From Thermoplasmata archaeon (GTDB lineage Archaea; Thermoplasmatota; Thermoplasmata; UBA10834), in the NCBI GenBank assembly GCA_020696365.1, contig JAEHCM010000004.1, positions 62,001 to 126,000 of the forward strand: a DNA stretch of 64,000 nt, given 5' to 3'. The notes under the pieces were generated by a model that was not told the origin of the DNA, searched no databases, and saw only the letters and a list, made by a program, of their open reading frames with translations. This document shows, piece by piece, positions 8,801-16,187 of this stretch. A program made the translations under genes and the position numbers. Position 1 is the stretch's first letter, and each line of letters begins with the position of its first letter.

Positions 8801-10993
8801 GTACAGTCCGTCGGAGTCGGTGTCCCTGCCATAGTCGTCGGCCGAGTCGAAGTACGCGCCTACGGGATCGAAGTCGTAATAGTAGTAGTAGCCGTCCGTC
8901 TCGTACCATTCGGAGTCGTGGACGATGGACGTGCTGTTTTCGATCAGGTACATCTCGACATCGTAGTACCCCGATATGCCGCGCTCTCGGATGGTCTCGG
9001 AGTCGAGCGTGATTACGTACTCGGCGATTCCGACATCCAAGCTCAGAGTCTCGAAGACCTCCATAAAGTCGTTACCCCACGGGTCGTACACCCACGTCTC
9101 GAGGTCGAACAGGCCCGCTTCGTAGCACTCGATGTAGATTGTTATCACGATCTGATTGTAGTATCCGTCAGTGTCAGTGTCCTCGGCGTAGTCGTCATGG
9201 GGAGGCGCGAACTCGACTGGCGCCCCCTCGAAGTCCGTGTACACATAGTATCCAGTCGTGTGGTAACTGCTCGCGACCCATGTGAAGTTGTCAAGATAGA
9301 GATTCAAGTATAGCTCACACGTGTCATCCAGACCAGATTCGTTTATCTCAGAGGCCGGGAACAGGAGCTGAATCTCATGGACTCCTACGTCCAAGGATCC
9401 CGAATGTTCTAGATAGGATATCATCCAGAACCCGGAGTCATAGAGATACGCATCGATCGTGTAATACCCCGGCTCGAATACCTCGACTGTGACGTTAACG
9501 ACGAGGCAGTCATACATCCCGTTCGAGTCGTCGTCCCGCGCGTAGTCAGAGTGGGGCGGGACGAACATAGCCGCGGGCTCGTCGAAATCGGTGTGTGAAT
9601 AGGCTGACGTGTCATATGTGTCGAAACCGATGCTGTATCCATCGTTGTCGTAGAGCCCGATCTCCACAAGGTAAGGGCCGTCGATCATCGACTCGTATAT
9701 GTCCTCCCCGTCGAAGTAGGCAGAAACAACGGATGGACCGACGGGTGCCATGACTGTTTCCCAGCTATACGTCACAGATTCCATCCCCCCTGCATCGAGC
9801 AGGTTGGCGGAGACGCTCAGGTAGCCGCCTGCGATGGAATCAACTGCGACATCCACCACGAGGTAGTCGAAGTCCCCGTCGACGTCTGTGTCGTAGCCGT
9901 AGTCACTATGTGGAGGGGAGAACACAGCCTGGTCCGCCCGGGTCGTCAGAGTCACGGTGTCGTTCATGGCGGGGTCTGCAAATGACGACGCAAGCATCAC
10001 TGTGGTCTCGTTCTGCTCGACGGGTGGGTCGGGGACGTAGATACTGACGTACATGTCAATGGTCTCCCCTGGAGCCAGGTCGCCCGTGTCGGGTATGCCG
10101 TTCAGGTTGCTGTCCGTCATCAGGATATATGAGTCGTCGTAGATCTCCACGGTCCATCCGAGGTAAGAGTCGTCCACCGTGATGTCGAAGGAGTCGGTGA
10201 TGGCCTGACCGTTCCTGAGGGAGAGCGTGTATCCGTACCAGTACCCCCAGTCTGCCAGTCCGGTCTGGTCGGCTCCGAAGCCGATCAGGCCCTCCTCGAA
10301 CATGACTGCGAGACCATTTGATACGCTGGCCTCATTGTATGAATATTCGCTGCCGAACGATCCGTCTGAGTTCTCGATGCCGATGGTGGCGCTGCTGCCG
10401 GTCTCGCCGCTCATCGTCAGATACTGGAGCCATATCTCGCCCGTCTCGTTCAGGATGATCTCGAAGGTCAGCAGATCGTAGTCGCCGAGGCGCGAGACCT
10501 CGTAGTATTCGACCACGAGCTGCGAGTTGGGGGAGACTCCGAGGGTCTCGTAGTACACGACGCCTGCGTTGTACGGCCAGTAGTCCACGGTGAGGTCGTC
10601 CCAGAAGGGCGCGACGAAGTTGTGGGTCCAGTCGTACGCCGTCGGAATTGGGGAGTTGGAGTAATCGGAGGAGCCTGAACCGAAAGACACGTAGCCGTTG
10701 GAGGACACGTAGAACTCCGTATACGCGTTGCCGTAGAACTCGAAGCTGAAGCCGATGGGGAGCGGCCCAACGTAGCTATCATCTGTGCTGTGCAGACCCA
10801 CGTCAGTGCCCGTGGAGCTTATCTCGACCCAATCGAACAAGATTGACGGAGCAGGGGCGTTGCTGTCAGTCCATGAGTATCCCCAGCTATCCGCCGAACC
10901 CTCATCCGCCCCCGCGTCCCACGACACCATCACAAACGCGGAAGTCGATAGTACGATCACTAGCATTGAGGCTAATAGCTTCCTCGTGTACAT
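5822..10993 (-). CDS. Giant repeat-bearing cell-surface protein
   Basis: A 1723-residue secreted protein anchored by a C-terminal TM. Visible in order: signal peptide (1-25); a beta-rich domain of nidogen/PKD-neighbour type (~40-220, FYVSSNGYVSFGS and FVAPFWDDL); a linker; seven tandem ~118-residue repeats starting PPHxDY with a DxDxDG loop (about 355-1185); a CBM9-like domain (VDGVVTAGEW onward, to ~1395); three OmpL47/Ig-like modules (PLTTVELDG, ETTASVEG, VTTALLDG); a TM; and a basic, proline-rich cytoplasmic tail ending DEPPPA. The start is ATG 10993, not the ATG at 11104: the latter lies upstream of the TATA box (11051-11060), while 10993 follows a GGAGGG Shine-Dalgarno and begins a clean signal peptide. 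It could be a surface-layer or glycan-binding protein; no enzyme motif was seen. Confidence 0.9.
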   Translation of the reverse strand: MYTRKLLASMLVIVLSTSAFVMVSWDAGADEGSADSWGYSWTDSNAPAPSILFDWVEISSTGTDVGLHSTDDSYVGPLPIGFSFEFYGNAYTEFYVSSNGYVSFGSGSSDYSNSPIPTAYDWTHNFVAPFWDDLTVDYWPYNAGVVYYETLGVSPNSQLVVEYYEVSRLGDYDLLTFEIILNETGEIWLQYLTMSGETGSSATIGIENSDGSFGSEYSYNEASVSNGLAVMFEEGLIGFGADQTGLADWGYWYGYTLSLRNGQAITDSFDITVDDSYLGWTVEIYDDSYILMTDSNLNGIPDTGDLAPGETIDMYVSIYVPDPPVEQNETTVMLASSFADPAMNDTVTLTTRADQAVFSPPHSDYGYDTDVDGDFDYLVVDVAVDSIAGGYLSVSANLLDAGGMESVTYSWETVMAPVGPSVVSAYFDGEDIYESMIDGPYLVEIGLYDNDGYSIGFDTYDTSAYSHTDFDEPAAMFVPPHSDYARDDDSNGMYDCLVVNVTVEVFEPGYYTIDAYLYDSGFWMISYLEHSGSLDVGVHEIQLLFPASEINESGLDDTCELYLNLYLDNFTWVASSYHTTGYYVYTDFEGAPVEFAPPHDDYAEDTDTDGYYNQIVITIYIECYEAGLFDLETWVYDPWGNDFMEVFETLSLDVGIAEYVITLDSETIRERGISGYYDVEMYLIENSTSIVHDSEWYETDGYYYYYDFDPVGAYFDSADDYGRDTDSDGLYNEVVATLYIDPVSSGYFEIEATVYDYYSNWMDFIEEVVYVEEGIIFEYEIIIDPYALLTSGGEGCFYLDVYLYDDTGSIYYDSGFFSTSYYYLDDFDPIGAFFESPHEDCGRDDDGDTLYDYLVFTLYLNASSAGYYDLGVDVWDDWGYFNYYWYELYLPADTITPVEIEIDSYSLWENGVSGYWYLDMYVYDHATSFEYDSDYHYADYYDLTDFDQAGVLFDPPHDDYAYDYDGDSYYDYLVVEVELDCTERGEYTVRAELYDSWAIHLATASVTQSMIVGNNMAEITFDGWVIEYNGVSDNFRVELTVEDDDGMILDSDTHYTDYYYWYDFAGPPAEFMPPYSDFAVDADADGLFDHLVVNASVEVSVAGDYIVFATLYDGFDVFTDAAIAEAYLEEGVQVVKLWFSGWSIAVANSDPWYIELELFDDERNAMDYDTYDIWGTYARADFDLTIPAIESGWAYEPVAVDGVVTAGEWFGAGAADLIAVDGVNEIAASMYVLNNGTHLFVLVDAVGDVTESDGDGAQIGFDTGNDETLSDGHEDRFALVTAGAGIDSIHYIFDSWFWDWTPHCFPFDNTNSDHEGLGGAVGFVSSPDSSTAHRVYEFCVPLALIMASPGDMIGFAGIPAAYDDEGGYSSWPAYYDVEDDPPLNTYGDLVLSEEPPLTTVELDGDEGEADWFVSDVEVIVTATGGTGGVNATYYRVDGSAWTEYSEPFTVTGDAVHTVEFYSDDVAGNDEPVRSVAVMIDSEAPETTASVEGTIGLNDWVVSEATVAFTSEDETSGVAVIMCRLDGGDWMEQSGDTYEISEDGAHTLEYYSIDVAGHEDSVKSIEFRVDLTAPVTTALLDGSTVTLTVFENASGVVATMYRIDAGEWIVYEGAFEVKGSGNHTVGFYSTDAAGHNETVNSIEVEGATGTTIFGMDLWTLLLIIVIMVAIAVPAVFGLRRRAKAGGSGPVIKDAMPPGAQLGDDASASWPEEQLPPPGDEPPPA
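7440..9930 (-). repeat. Seven tandem ~355-nt coding repeats (PPHxDY / DxDxDG modules)
   Basis: Seven diverged in-frame copies of ~118 residues inside the giant surface protein. Each opens with a hydrophobic residue plus PPHSDY or PPHDDY, then DxDxDG (for example DTDVDG, DTDTDG, DADADG), then YDxLVV, a beta-rich body with LYD, and closes with Tyr-rich TDFD. The D-x-D-x-D-G loop resembles calcium-binding loops of dockerin or thrombospondin type 3 repeats. Copies are protein-level repeats rather than near-identical DNA repeats. Confidence 0.8.
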
Positions 10994-11364
10994 CTTCGGA
11001 TCCCATCCCTCCGCCCTTGCGGGCGGATTCACCTGTGCATCGATTACCGGGATATTTATAATCGTCTCCCTGCGGGGCCTGGGCAGAGAAATGCTGATAA
11101 TCACCTGCGAACTACGAATCGTTGAACCATTCCGCGAGCTGAGGCATACCCCGCGTGTCTACAACCACTAGGTTGACATCAAACCCTTCGAGCATCCTCC
11201 ACCGCTTGTATACGCGCTTTGCGGCTATGGAATTTCCCGCCCAGGGTCATTGGGGGGGTCAGTATGCGTTACGTTTATAACCTAAAAGTGTGCCACGAAT
11301 CGACTTATCAAATACCATGAGAGACATTCCGGCGACAGAGCGAAAGGGGGAGGCAGATTACCTC
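10994..11364. promoter_or_regulatory. Divergent promoter region with two TATA boxes
   Basis: This 371-nt intergenic stretch separates the giant surface protein (minus) from the PHP-type gene (plus). The minus strand has TTATAAATAT at 11051-11060, and the ATG at 10993 follows a GGAGGGATG Shine-Dalgarno. The plus strand has CGTTTATAA at 11272-11280, with expected initiation near 11303. ORF extensions that start inside this stretch (11104 minus, 11290 plus) lie upstream of the predicted transcription starts and were not accepted. No RNA gene was seen in the middle. Confidence 0.65.
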
Positions 11365-12492
11365 ATGATACGTGGGACTTTGCTGCGAACAATGTGTCTC
11401 TTGTTGGTGCTTGTGATGGCCGGTCCTTTGCTGACCGGACAGGTCTCTTCCGAAATGAATCCCGCCAAAGGGAAACCGAGCACCACGACCTACAACCTGT
11501 ATTTTGGCGACCTGCACACCCATACGGGGTACTCCGACGCCTACGACGACAGCACCCCGTGGGACGCTTACGAAGCGGCCGTTGATGCAGGAGCGGACTT
11601 CATGGCCGTCACAGACCACATAGCGATATGGAACGCATATAACGCGTATGTCGCCAGCCCGGAACAGTGGGATGACCTCCTAGCAGCGGCAGATTACTAC
11701 ACCTCAAAGGAGTTCGTGGCGATGGCGGGCTACGAGGCCTGGTTGCTCGCTGACCTTGGGGAGTTCAATGTGTACAACACGCGAGAGCTTCCTCCAGAAC
11801 ATACGCTGGGATATCGATACGACCGACTACCCAATTTCTATGACTGGCTCGCGGAACAGCCTGGGGCGATAGGTCAATTCAACCATCCGCTCTATGTCAG
11901 TGACAACTTCATGGACTACAGTTATTACACCAAGACCAGGGACGTTGGCATGAGCATCATAGAAGTGCACAACGAGGATCTCTACGAGGACAGCTACATC
12001 ATGGCGTTGGACGCGGGCTGGCACGTGTTGCCCTCAGCCAACTCGGACACGCACTATTCCGACTGGATCGCGGTTCACGAGATGAGGACCGTTCTACTAG
12101 CGGAGAGCCTCACACCGGAGGACCTGTACAACGCCATGAGCGCCTGCCGGGGCTACGCGACACTTGACAAGAACCTCGAGATTTCCTATACCCTAAACGG
12201 GGCTGTAATGGGCTCGAACCTGTCCGATCCGGGAGTGATGGACTACACCGCCTCGATACAGATAGAAGACCCTGATGGCCTCATCGATGAGATCACGCTT
12301 GTCGAGATAATATCGAACGGCGGAGAGGTCATCGAGACAATCGCCACAAGCGGCGACTACGTCGATATCACCGTATATTTCGAGTCGGAGGACGCGCAGT
12401 ACTTCTACGTACGCGTGACCACAGCCTCGCCATTGGAAGGAGAAGAGCCCGGAGTGACGGCGTGGACTGCGCCCGTCTGGACGGGGCGATAG
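11365..12492 (+). CDS. Secreted PHP-domain metallohydrolase (CehA/McbA-like)
   Basis: Predicted exported metal-dependent hydrolase of the PHP fold, 375 residues. Residues 1-30 are a signal peptide (LLRTMCLLLVLVMAGPLLTG). The PHP metal motifs follow: GDLHTHTGYSDAYDD, AVTDHIAIW, FNHPLY, IIEVHNEDL and SANSDTHYSDW. The C-terminal ~100 residues form a beta-rich domain. CehA-like relatives include phosphoesterases and carbaryl hydrolase, so the substrate is open. The start at 11365 is chosen because it begins the signal peptide and follows GGGGGAGG; the in-frame ATG at 11290 lies before the predicted transcription start set by the TATA box at 11272-11280. Confidence 0.88.
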   Translation: MIRGTLLRTMCLLLVLVMAGPLLTGQVSSEMNPAKGKPSTTTYNLYFGDLHTHTGYSDAYDDSTPWDAYEAAVDAGADFMAVTDHIAIWNAYNAYVASPEQWDDLLAAADYYTSKEFVAMAGYEAWLLADLGEFNVYNTRELPPEHTLGYRYDRLPNFYDWLAEQPGAIGQFNHPLYVSDNFMDYSYYTKTRDVGMSIIEVHNEDLYEDSYIMALDAGWHVLPSANSDTHYSDWIAVHEMRTVLLAESLTPEDLYNAMSACRGYATLDKNLEISYTLNGAVMGSNLSDPGVMDYTASIQIEDPDGLIDEITLVEIISNGGEVIETIATSGDYVDITVYFESEDAQYFYVRVTTASPLEGEEPGVTAWTAPVWTGR

Positions 12493-12688
12493 AGGTCCGG
12501 TCGGCTACTGGTCCGCAGCATCCACTGCTGCTAATCGGGAACGAGCCGAAGACAGGATACGCACCTCGATCACCAATGATCGAGAGGTCTCGTTCCGTCG
12601 ATACACCAATGTGACAGAAAGCCTTAATTGGACCGGATTGATGCACCCCTGCGGGTCAGCCTATCTGACTCGCTCAGGGGATTGTACA

Positions 12689-14161
12689 ATGCCTGCATTC
12701 GCAGATAGTTTTAGGATAAGGAAGCCGACAGGGTTCCTGAGAGAGGAGCAGAAGAAAGTCATCCACGAGAGCGCACTCGAGATAATGGAAACCGTTGGGG
12801 TAAGAATACACAGCAAGGTCGCGCGTGACTCCCTCAAGGCGGCAGGCGCATCCGTTGACGAGGGCACTGGAGTAGTGAAGTTTCCTGAAGGTCTCGTTCA
12901 GTCGCTGATCGCCAGCGTGCCTGAGAAGATAGTGCTCGCGGGACGCGACAAGGAGTACGATCTGCCTGTCGACGGCTCACACTGCTACTACACGACGGAC
13001 GGGTGTGGTATCACCGTGTGGGATCAGAAGACAAAGAGTCGGAGGCTCTCCGTACTTCAAGATATCAAGGACACAGCTGTGGTCGCGGATTATCTGCCCC
13101 ACTGCAGCATATACGAACCCATGGTGGTCGCGTCCGATGTGGCCGAGAACATCCACGTCATCGCCGGGATGAAGGAGGCGTTCGACAGATCACGCAAGCA
13201 CATTGAGAGCGAATCGACCTCCACGGCAGAGGAGGCGCGGCTCCAAATCAGAATGGCCTCCGAGATCGTAGGCGGGCCCGAGGAACTCAGGAAGAGACAC
13301 ATCATGTCCGCCATGGTCTGTACGATGTCGCCCCTAACGCTCGATGGACATGCGACAGAGGCGGCGATGGTCTGGGCAAAGGCACACGTGCCCGTCTACA
13401 TAACGGGCATGGCCATGATGGGCATCAGCGGCCCGGCGACATACGCGGGCAGCCTCGTAGTCAACCACGCGGAAACGCTTGCCCTCGCAGCGGCGATGCA
13501 GGCACACGAGAAGGGATCGCCGACGATATACGGCTCCGTCCTGTCGAACATGGACCCGCGGACAGGCGCGATACAGCTCGGCTCTCCCGAAGGGATGTTG
13601 CTGTGCGCGCTCGCACATGACATGGCGAAGTATGTCAAGATGCCCTCGGCCTGCGGGGGCCTCGGGTCCAACGCCAAAGTCCCCGGAGTTCAGAGCGCCC
13701 TTGAGAATGGCATTATGGCAATGATAAGTACGATAACAGGACAGGAAGTAAACAACGGTATAGGGATGCTGGACTGCTCGACCGTGTTGTCCTACGAGCA
13801 GATGATAATCGATAACGACATCGTCGGCAGGGCGTTGACATGCGGGCGCGAGATCCCCACGACGAAGGAAGCGTTGCACCTCGACCTGATCAAAGAGGTA
13901 GGGATATTGGGCATCGGCCCCAAGAAAGGCAGCTTCCTTGGAGAGAGGGCGACCATGATGGAGGCTAGGACCTTCTTCCAGTCGTCGATATTCACATCGG
14001 AGCCGTTCGACCAATGGGTCGAGAAGGGGAAGAAGGACGAGCTCGTGTTGGCCAAAGAGAAAGCCGATTGGATATTACAGAATCACGAGCCAGTGATGCT
14101 GGATAGAGACATCTCGAAGAAGCTGGATGAGATGGTCAAGGAAGGGTCGAAGACCCTTTGA
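12689..14161 (+). CDS. MttB-family (trimethylamine methyltransferase-like) protein, no pyrrolysine
   Basis: A 490-residue TIM-barrel protein of the MttB superfamily (COG5598), whose members move a methyl group from a quaternary or tertiary amine to a corrinoid protein. Matching features are the N-terminal FLREEQKKVIHESALEIMETVGV and the Gly-rich GMAMMGISGPATYAGS segment. The frame is open throughout with no internal UAG, so this is the non-pyrrolysine branch that includes MtgB (glycine betaine). It therefore need not act on trimethylamine. ATG 12689 is preferred over 12611 because AGGGG precedes it and homology starts there. A second family member lies 35 nt downstream. No corrinoid protein gene is nearby. 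Confidence 0.9.
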   Translation: MPAFADSFRIRKPTGFLREEQKKVIHESALEIMETVGVRIHSKVARDSLKAAGASVDEGTGVVKFPEGLVQSLIASVPEKIVLAGRDKEYDLPVDGSHCYYTTDGCGITVWDQKTKSRRLSVLQDIKDTAVVADYLPHCSIYEPMVVASDVAENIHVIAGMKEAFDRSRKHIESESTSTAEEARLQIRMASEIVGGPEELRKRHIMSAMVCTMSPLTLDGHATEAAMVWAKAHVPVYITGMAMMGISGPATYAGSLVVNHAETLALAAAMQAHEKGSPTIYGSVLSNMDPRTGAIQLGSPEGMLLCALAHDMAKYVKMPSACGGLGSNAKVPGVQSALENGIMAMISTITGQEVNNGIGMLDCSTVLSYEQMIIDNDIVGRALTCGREIPTTKEALHLDLIKEVGILGIGPKKGSFLGERATMMEARTFFQSSIFTSEPFDQWVEKGKKDELVLAKEKADWILQNHEPVMLDRDISKKLDEMVKEGSKTL

Positions 14162-14196
14162 GATGAAGACCAAGGAGACGCAGAGGAGGCGATTCG

Positions 14197-15642
14197 ATGG
14201 CAGTTGCGAGACTGAGATTCCTGGAGAAAGAGGAGGAGGAGCTGATAGACCAGCAGACCATGGAATGCCTCGAGACGATCGGCGTCAAGGTCAAGAGCGA
14301 AAGCGTTCTGAACATGCTGAAAGAAGCCGGAGCAGTGGTTGACGACAAGACGCAGGTGGCGAAGATCCCCGAGAGCATGGTGAGGGAAGCCCTTGCTCAT
14401 GTGCCAAAAGAGATTGTGCTATACGGCAGGGAATCGAGGCACGACTTGAGGATGCCCGTCAGCTCATGGCCGTATGTCGGCACGTCGGGCCTTGCGACAT
14501 ACATCCTCGATATCGACACGGGAAAGAGACGCGACTCCACGGTCAAAGACATCGCAGATTGCGTCAGACTAGCTGACGCGTTGACAGGCGTCGATTTCGT
14601 TCAGACCTGTACGACTGCCACGGAGGTCCCTCATCAGACGCACGGATTGCACGAGCTCTGGACGGCGCTGCAGAACACCACGAAGCATGTTCACGGCGTG
14701 GAGATATTCAATGCCGAAGACGCGAGGAAGCAGGTCGAACTCGGTGCCCTGATAGCGGGGGGCAAGGAAGAGCTGGACAAGAGGCCTCGGTTCACGGTCA
14801 TACACTGTTCGATCGCTCCGCTGACATTCGAGCAAGACGCCGTTGAGGCGATGGTCGAGTTCGCGAAGGCGGGCGTGCCCGTCACGACCATGACCATGTC
14901 GCTCTCCGGCGGTACAGCTCCGGTAACCCTGGCAGGGACTCTGGTCAACGCGAACTCGGAGAACCTTGCGAGCTTCGTGATCGGCCAGGCCGCAAGGAAG
15001 GGTGCCCGCACGATATTCTGCTCATCTTCGACACCGATAAGCATGAGCACTGGAATGATCAACTACCAGAGCGCCAACCAGCCACTGATAGCGGCTGGGC
15101 TCGCCCAGATGGCCAAACGCTACGGACTGCCCTGCATGGTTGGAGACTGGGGCCTGAACGATACGACGGAGCCAGGCTTCCCGCACACGTTCAGTGAGAC
15201 GATGGGGATCGCGATCAGCACGATGACGGGCTCCGACATGCAGGGGGGCATCGGTGCGCTCGACAACGCAAAGGGTACGGCGCTGGAGCAAGAAGTCATC
15301 GATTCGTACATTTGGGAGAATGTGCGAAAGCAGATGACCGCTTTCGAGATAAGCAAGGAAACGGCAGCGCTAGACGTCATTAGAGAAGTGGGGCACGGCA
15401 ACACATTCCTTACTCACATACACACGGCGCGCAACTTCAGGAAGGAGATCATCAGTAGGGACCCTGACAAGGCAAGGTTCGAGGCCACTATGTCCAATGC
15501 GATGGTCGCCGAGGCGAGAGAGATTGCCAAGAGGCTCCTGAAGGAGCACCACGTACCCAAGCTCGACGAATCGATCGTTCAGCTTGGAAACGGAATCATC
15601 AGGGATCACGAGAAGCAACTGCAATCACGTCCGACGGCATGA
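14197..15642 (+). CDS. Second MttB-family methyltransferase-like protein, no pyrrolysine
   Basis: Paralogue of the preceding gene, 481 residues, same fold: LEKEEEELIDQQTMECLETIGVKVKSES at the N-terminus, VHGVEIFNAEDARKQVELG mid-protein, and TMSLSGGTAPVTLAGTLVNANSE matching the Gly-rich segment of its neighbour. It has no in-frame UAG. ATG 14197 follows GAGGAGG with good spacing. The pair is surely co-transcribed (35-nt gap). Two diverged copies suggest two substrates or a heteromeric complex. Its TGA stop is followed, in the same frame, by an acidic open stretch leading into the SCP2-like gene (see findings). Confidence 0.9.
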   Translation: MAVARLRFLEKEEEELIDQQTMECLETIGVKVKSESVLNMLKEAGAVVDDKTQVAKIPESMVREALAHVPKEIVLYGRESRHDLRMPVSSWPYVGTSGLATYILDIDTGKRRDSTVKDIADCVRLADALTGVDFVQTCTTATEVPHQTHGLHELWTALQNTTKHVHGVEIFNAEDARKQVELGALIAGGKEELDKRPRFTVIHCSIAPLTFEQDAVEAMVEFAKAGVPVTTMTMSLSGGTAPVTLAGTLVNANSENLASFVIGQAARKGARTIFCSSSTPISMSTGMINYQSANQPLIAAGLAQMAKRYGLPCMVGDWGLNDTTEPGFPHTFSETMGIAISTMTGSDMQGGIGALDNAKGTALEQEVIDSYIWENVRKQMTAFEISKETAALDVIREVGHGNTFLTHIHTARNFRKEIISRDPDKARFEATMSNAMVAEAREIAKRLLKEHHVPKLDESIVQLGNGIIRDHEKQLQSRPTA

Positions 15643-15726
15643 GAGGAGGAGACCGACACGGAGCCCGACCCAGAGGAACTAGAAGATGATGCCACATCCG
15701 AGGACGTCTCGATCGACATCGAAGCC

Positions 15727-16062
15727 TTGAAGACGATGTTCATGAAGGGGAGGAGCCTGTCCCTTCGAACCCTAGGCCTTCCGATAACGGTGCTCTTGAA
15801 GAGCGAGAAGGAGACGACATCCATCTACGTGGACAAGGCGGGCAACGTGTCCGTGAGCAGAGGAGCCCTCCCTGAACCCGATGTGATAATCGAAGGAAGC
15901 CATGCAGCATTGTGCGAGATCCTGCAGACGAGGAGCCCGACGTTGATCGCTCCTGGCCCGCTGAAGGTCACAATCAACAGTGGGGAGATTAAGGGCAAGG
16001 TGGTGGGGATCTCGGAGGGGGATCTCATGGAGAACCCCCTCATGGATCTGCTCGCGCTCTAG
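15727..16062 (+). CDS. SCP2-like sterol-carrier-fold protein; true start probably upstream
   Basis: The C-terminal ~95 residues read as an SCP2-type small-molecule-binding domain (GNVSVSRGALPEPDVIIEGSHAALCEIL, then GPLKVTINSGEIKGKVV). The first conventional start is TTG 15727 (111 residues). The same frame is open back to the MttB stop at 15642, and its 28 residues are strongly acidic (EPDPEELEDDATSED). An AGGAGG Shine-Dalgarno at 15644-15649 sits 8 nt before an ACG codon at 15658, and no ATG/GTG/TTG lies at that place. Either ACG is used or an ATG was lost. Placement after two MttB-type genes suggests an accessory binding role, which is inference. Confidence 0.7.
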   Translation: MKTMFMKGRSLSLRTLGLPITVLLKSEKETTSIYVDKAGNVSVSRGALPEPDVIIEGSHAALCEILQTRSPTLIAPGPLKVTINSGEIKGKVVGISEGDLMENPLMDLLAL

Positions 16063-16130
16063 AGACGAGTCATGGCTGCAGTCTCATCCTCAGAACACAC
16101 CTGTCGACCACTAGTATTCGTATATATAGT

Positions 16131-16162
16131 CACGCGCGCGCACGCGAGCGCGCGCGCGTGCG
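16131..16162. repeat. Alternating CG/CA tract with hairpin potential between convergent genes
   Basis: A 32-nt run of almost perfect pyrimidine-purine alternation (CACGCGCGCGCACGCG, then GCGCGCGCGCGTGCG) with one break at A16147/G16148. GCACGCG can pair with CGCGTGC to form a GC hairpin. It lies in the 125-nt gap between convergent genes, just after a TATATATA at 16121-16128. It could be a bidirectional transcription stop or a Z-DNA-prone element. Confidence 0.7.
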
Positions 16163-16187
16163 GAATGATGATCGCTCCCGGCGCACT

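Noticed and set aside
7440-9930. Possible CRISPR or DNA satellite array
   Set aside because: The repeats are ~355 nt, diverged, in frame and without spacers; they are protein-domain repeats.
11290-11364. Longer N-terminus for the PHP-type protein
   Set aside because: The ATG at 11290 lies upstream of the transcription start predicted from the TATA at 11272-11280, and it would bury the signal peptide.
12689-15642. Pyrrolysine (UAG) readthrough in the MttB-like genes
   Set aside because: Both reading frames are continuous and end at TGA; no internal TAG has to be crossed, so no pyrrolysine is encoded.
15640-15642. Selenocysteine at the MttB2 TGA
   Set aside because: The codon lies at the natural C-terminal end of the family, no SECIS-like hairpin was evident, and a start-codon explanation for the next gene is simpler.
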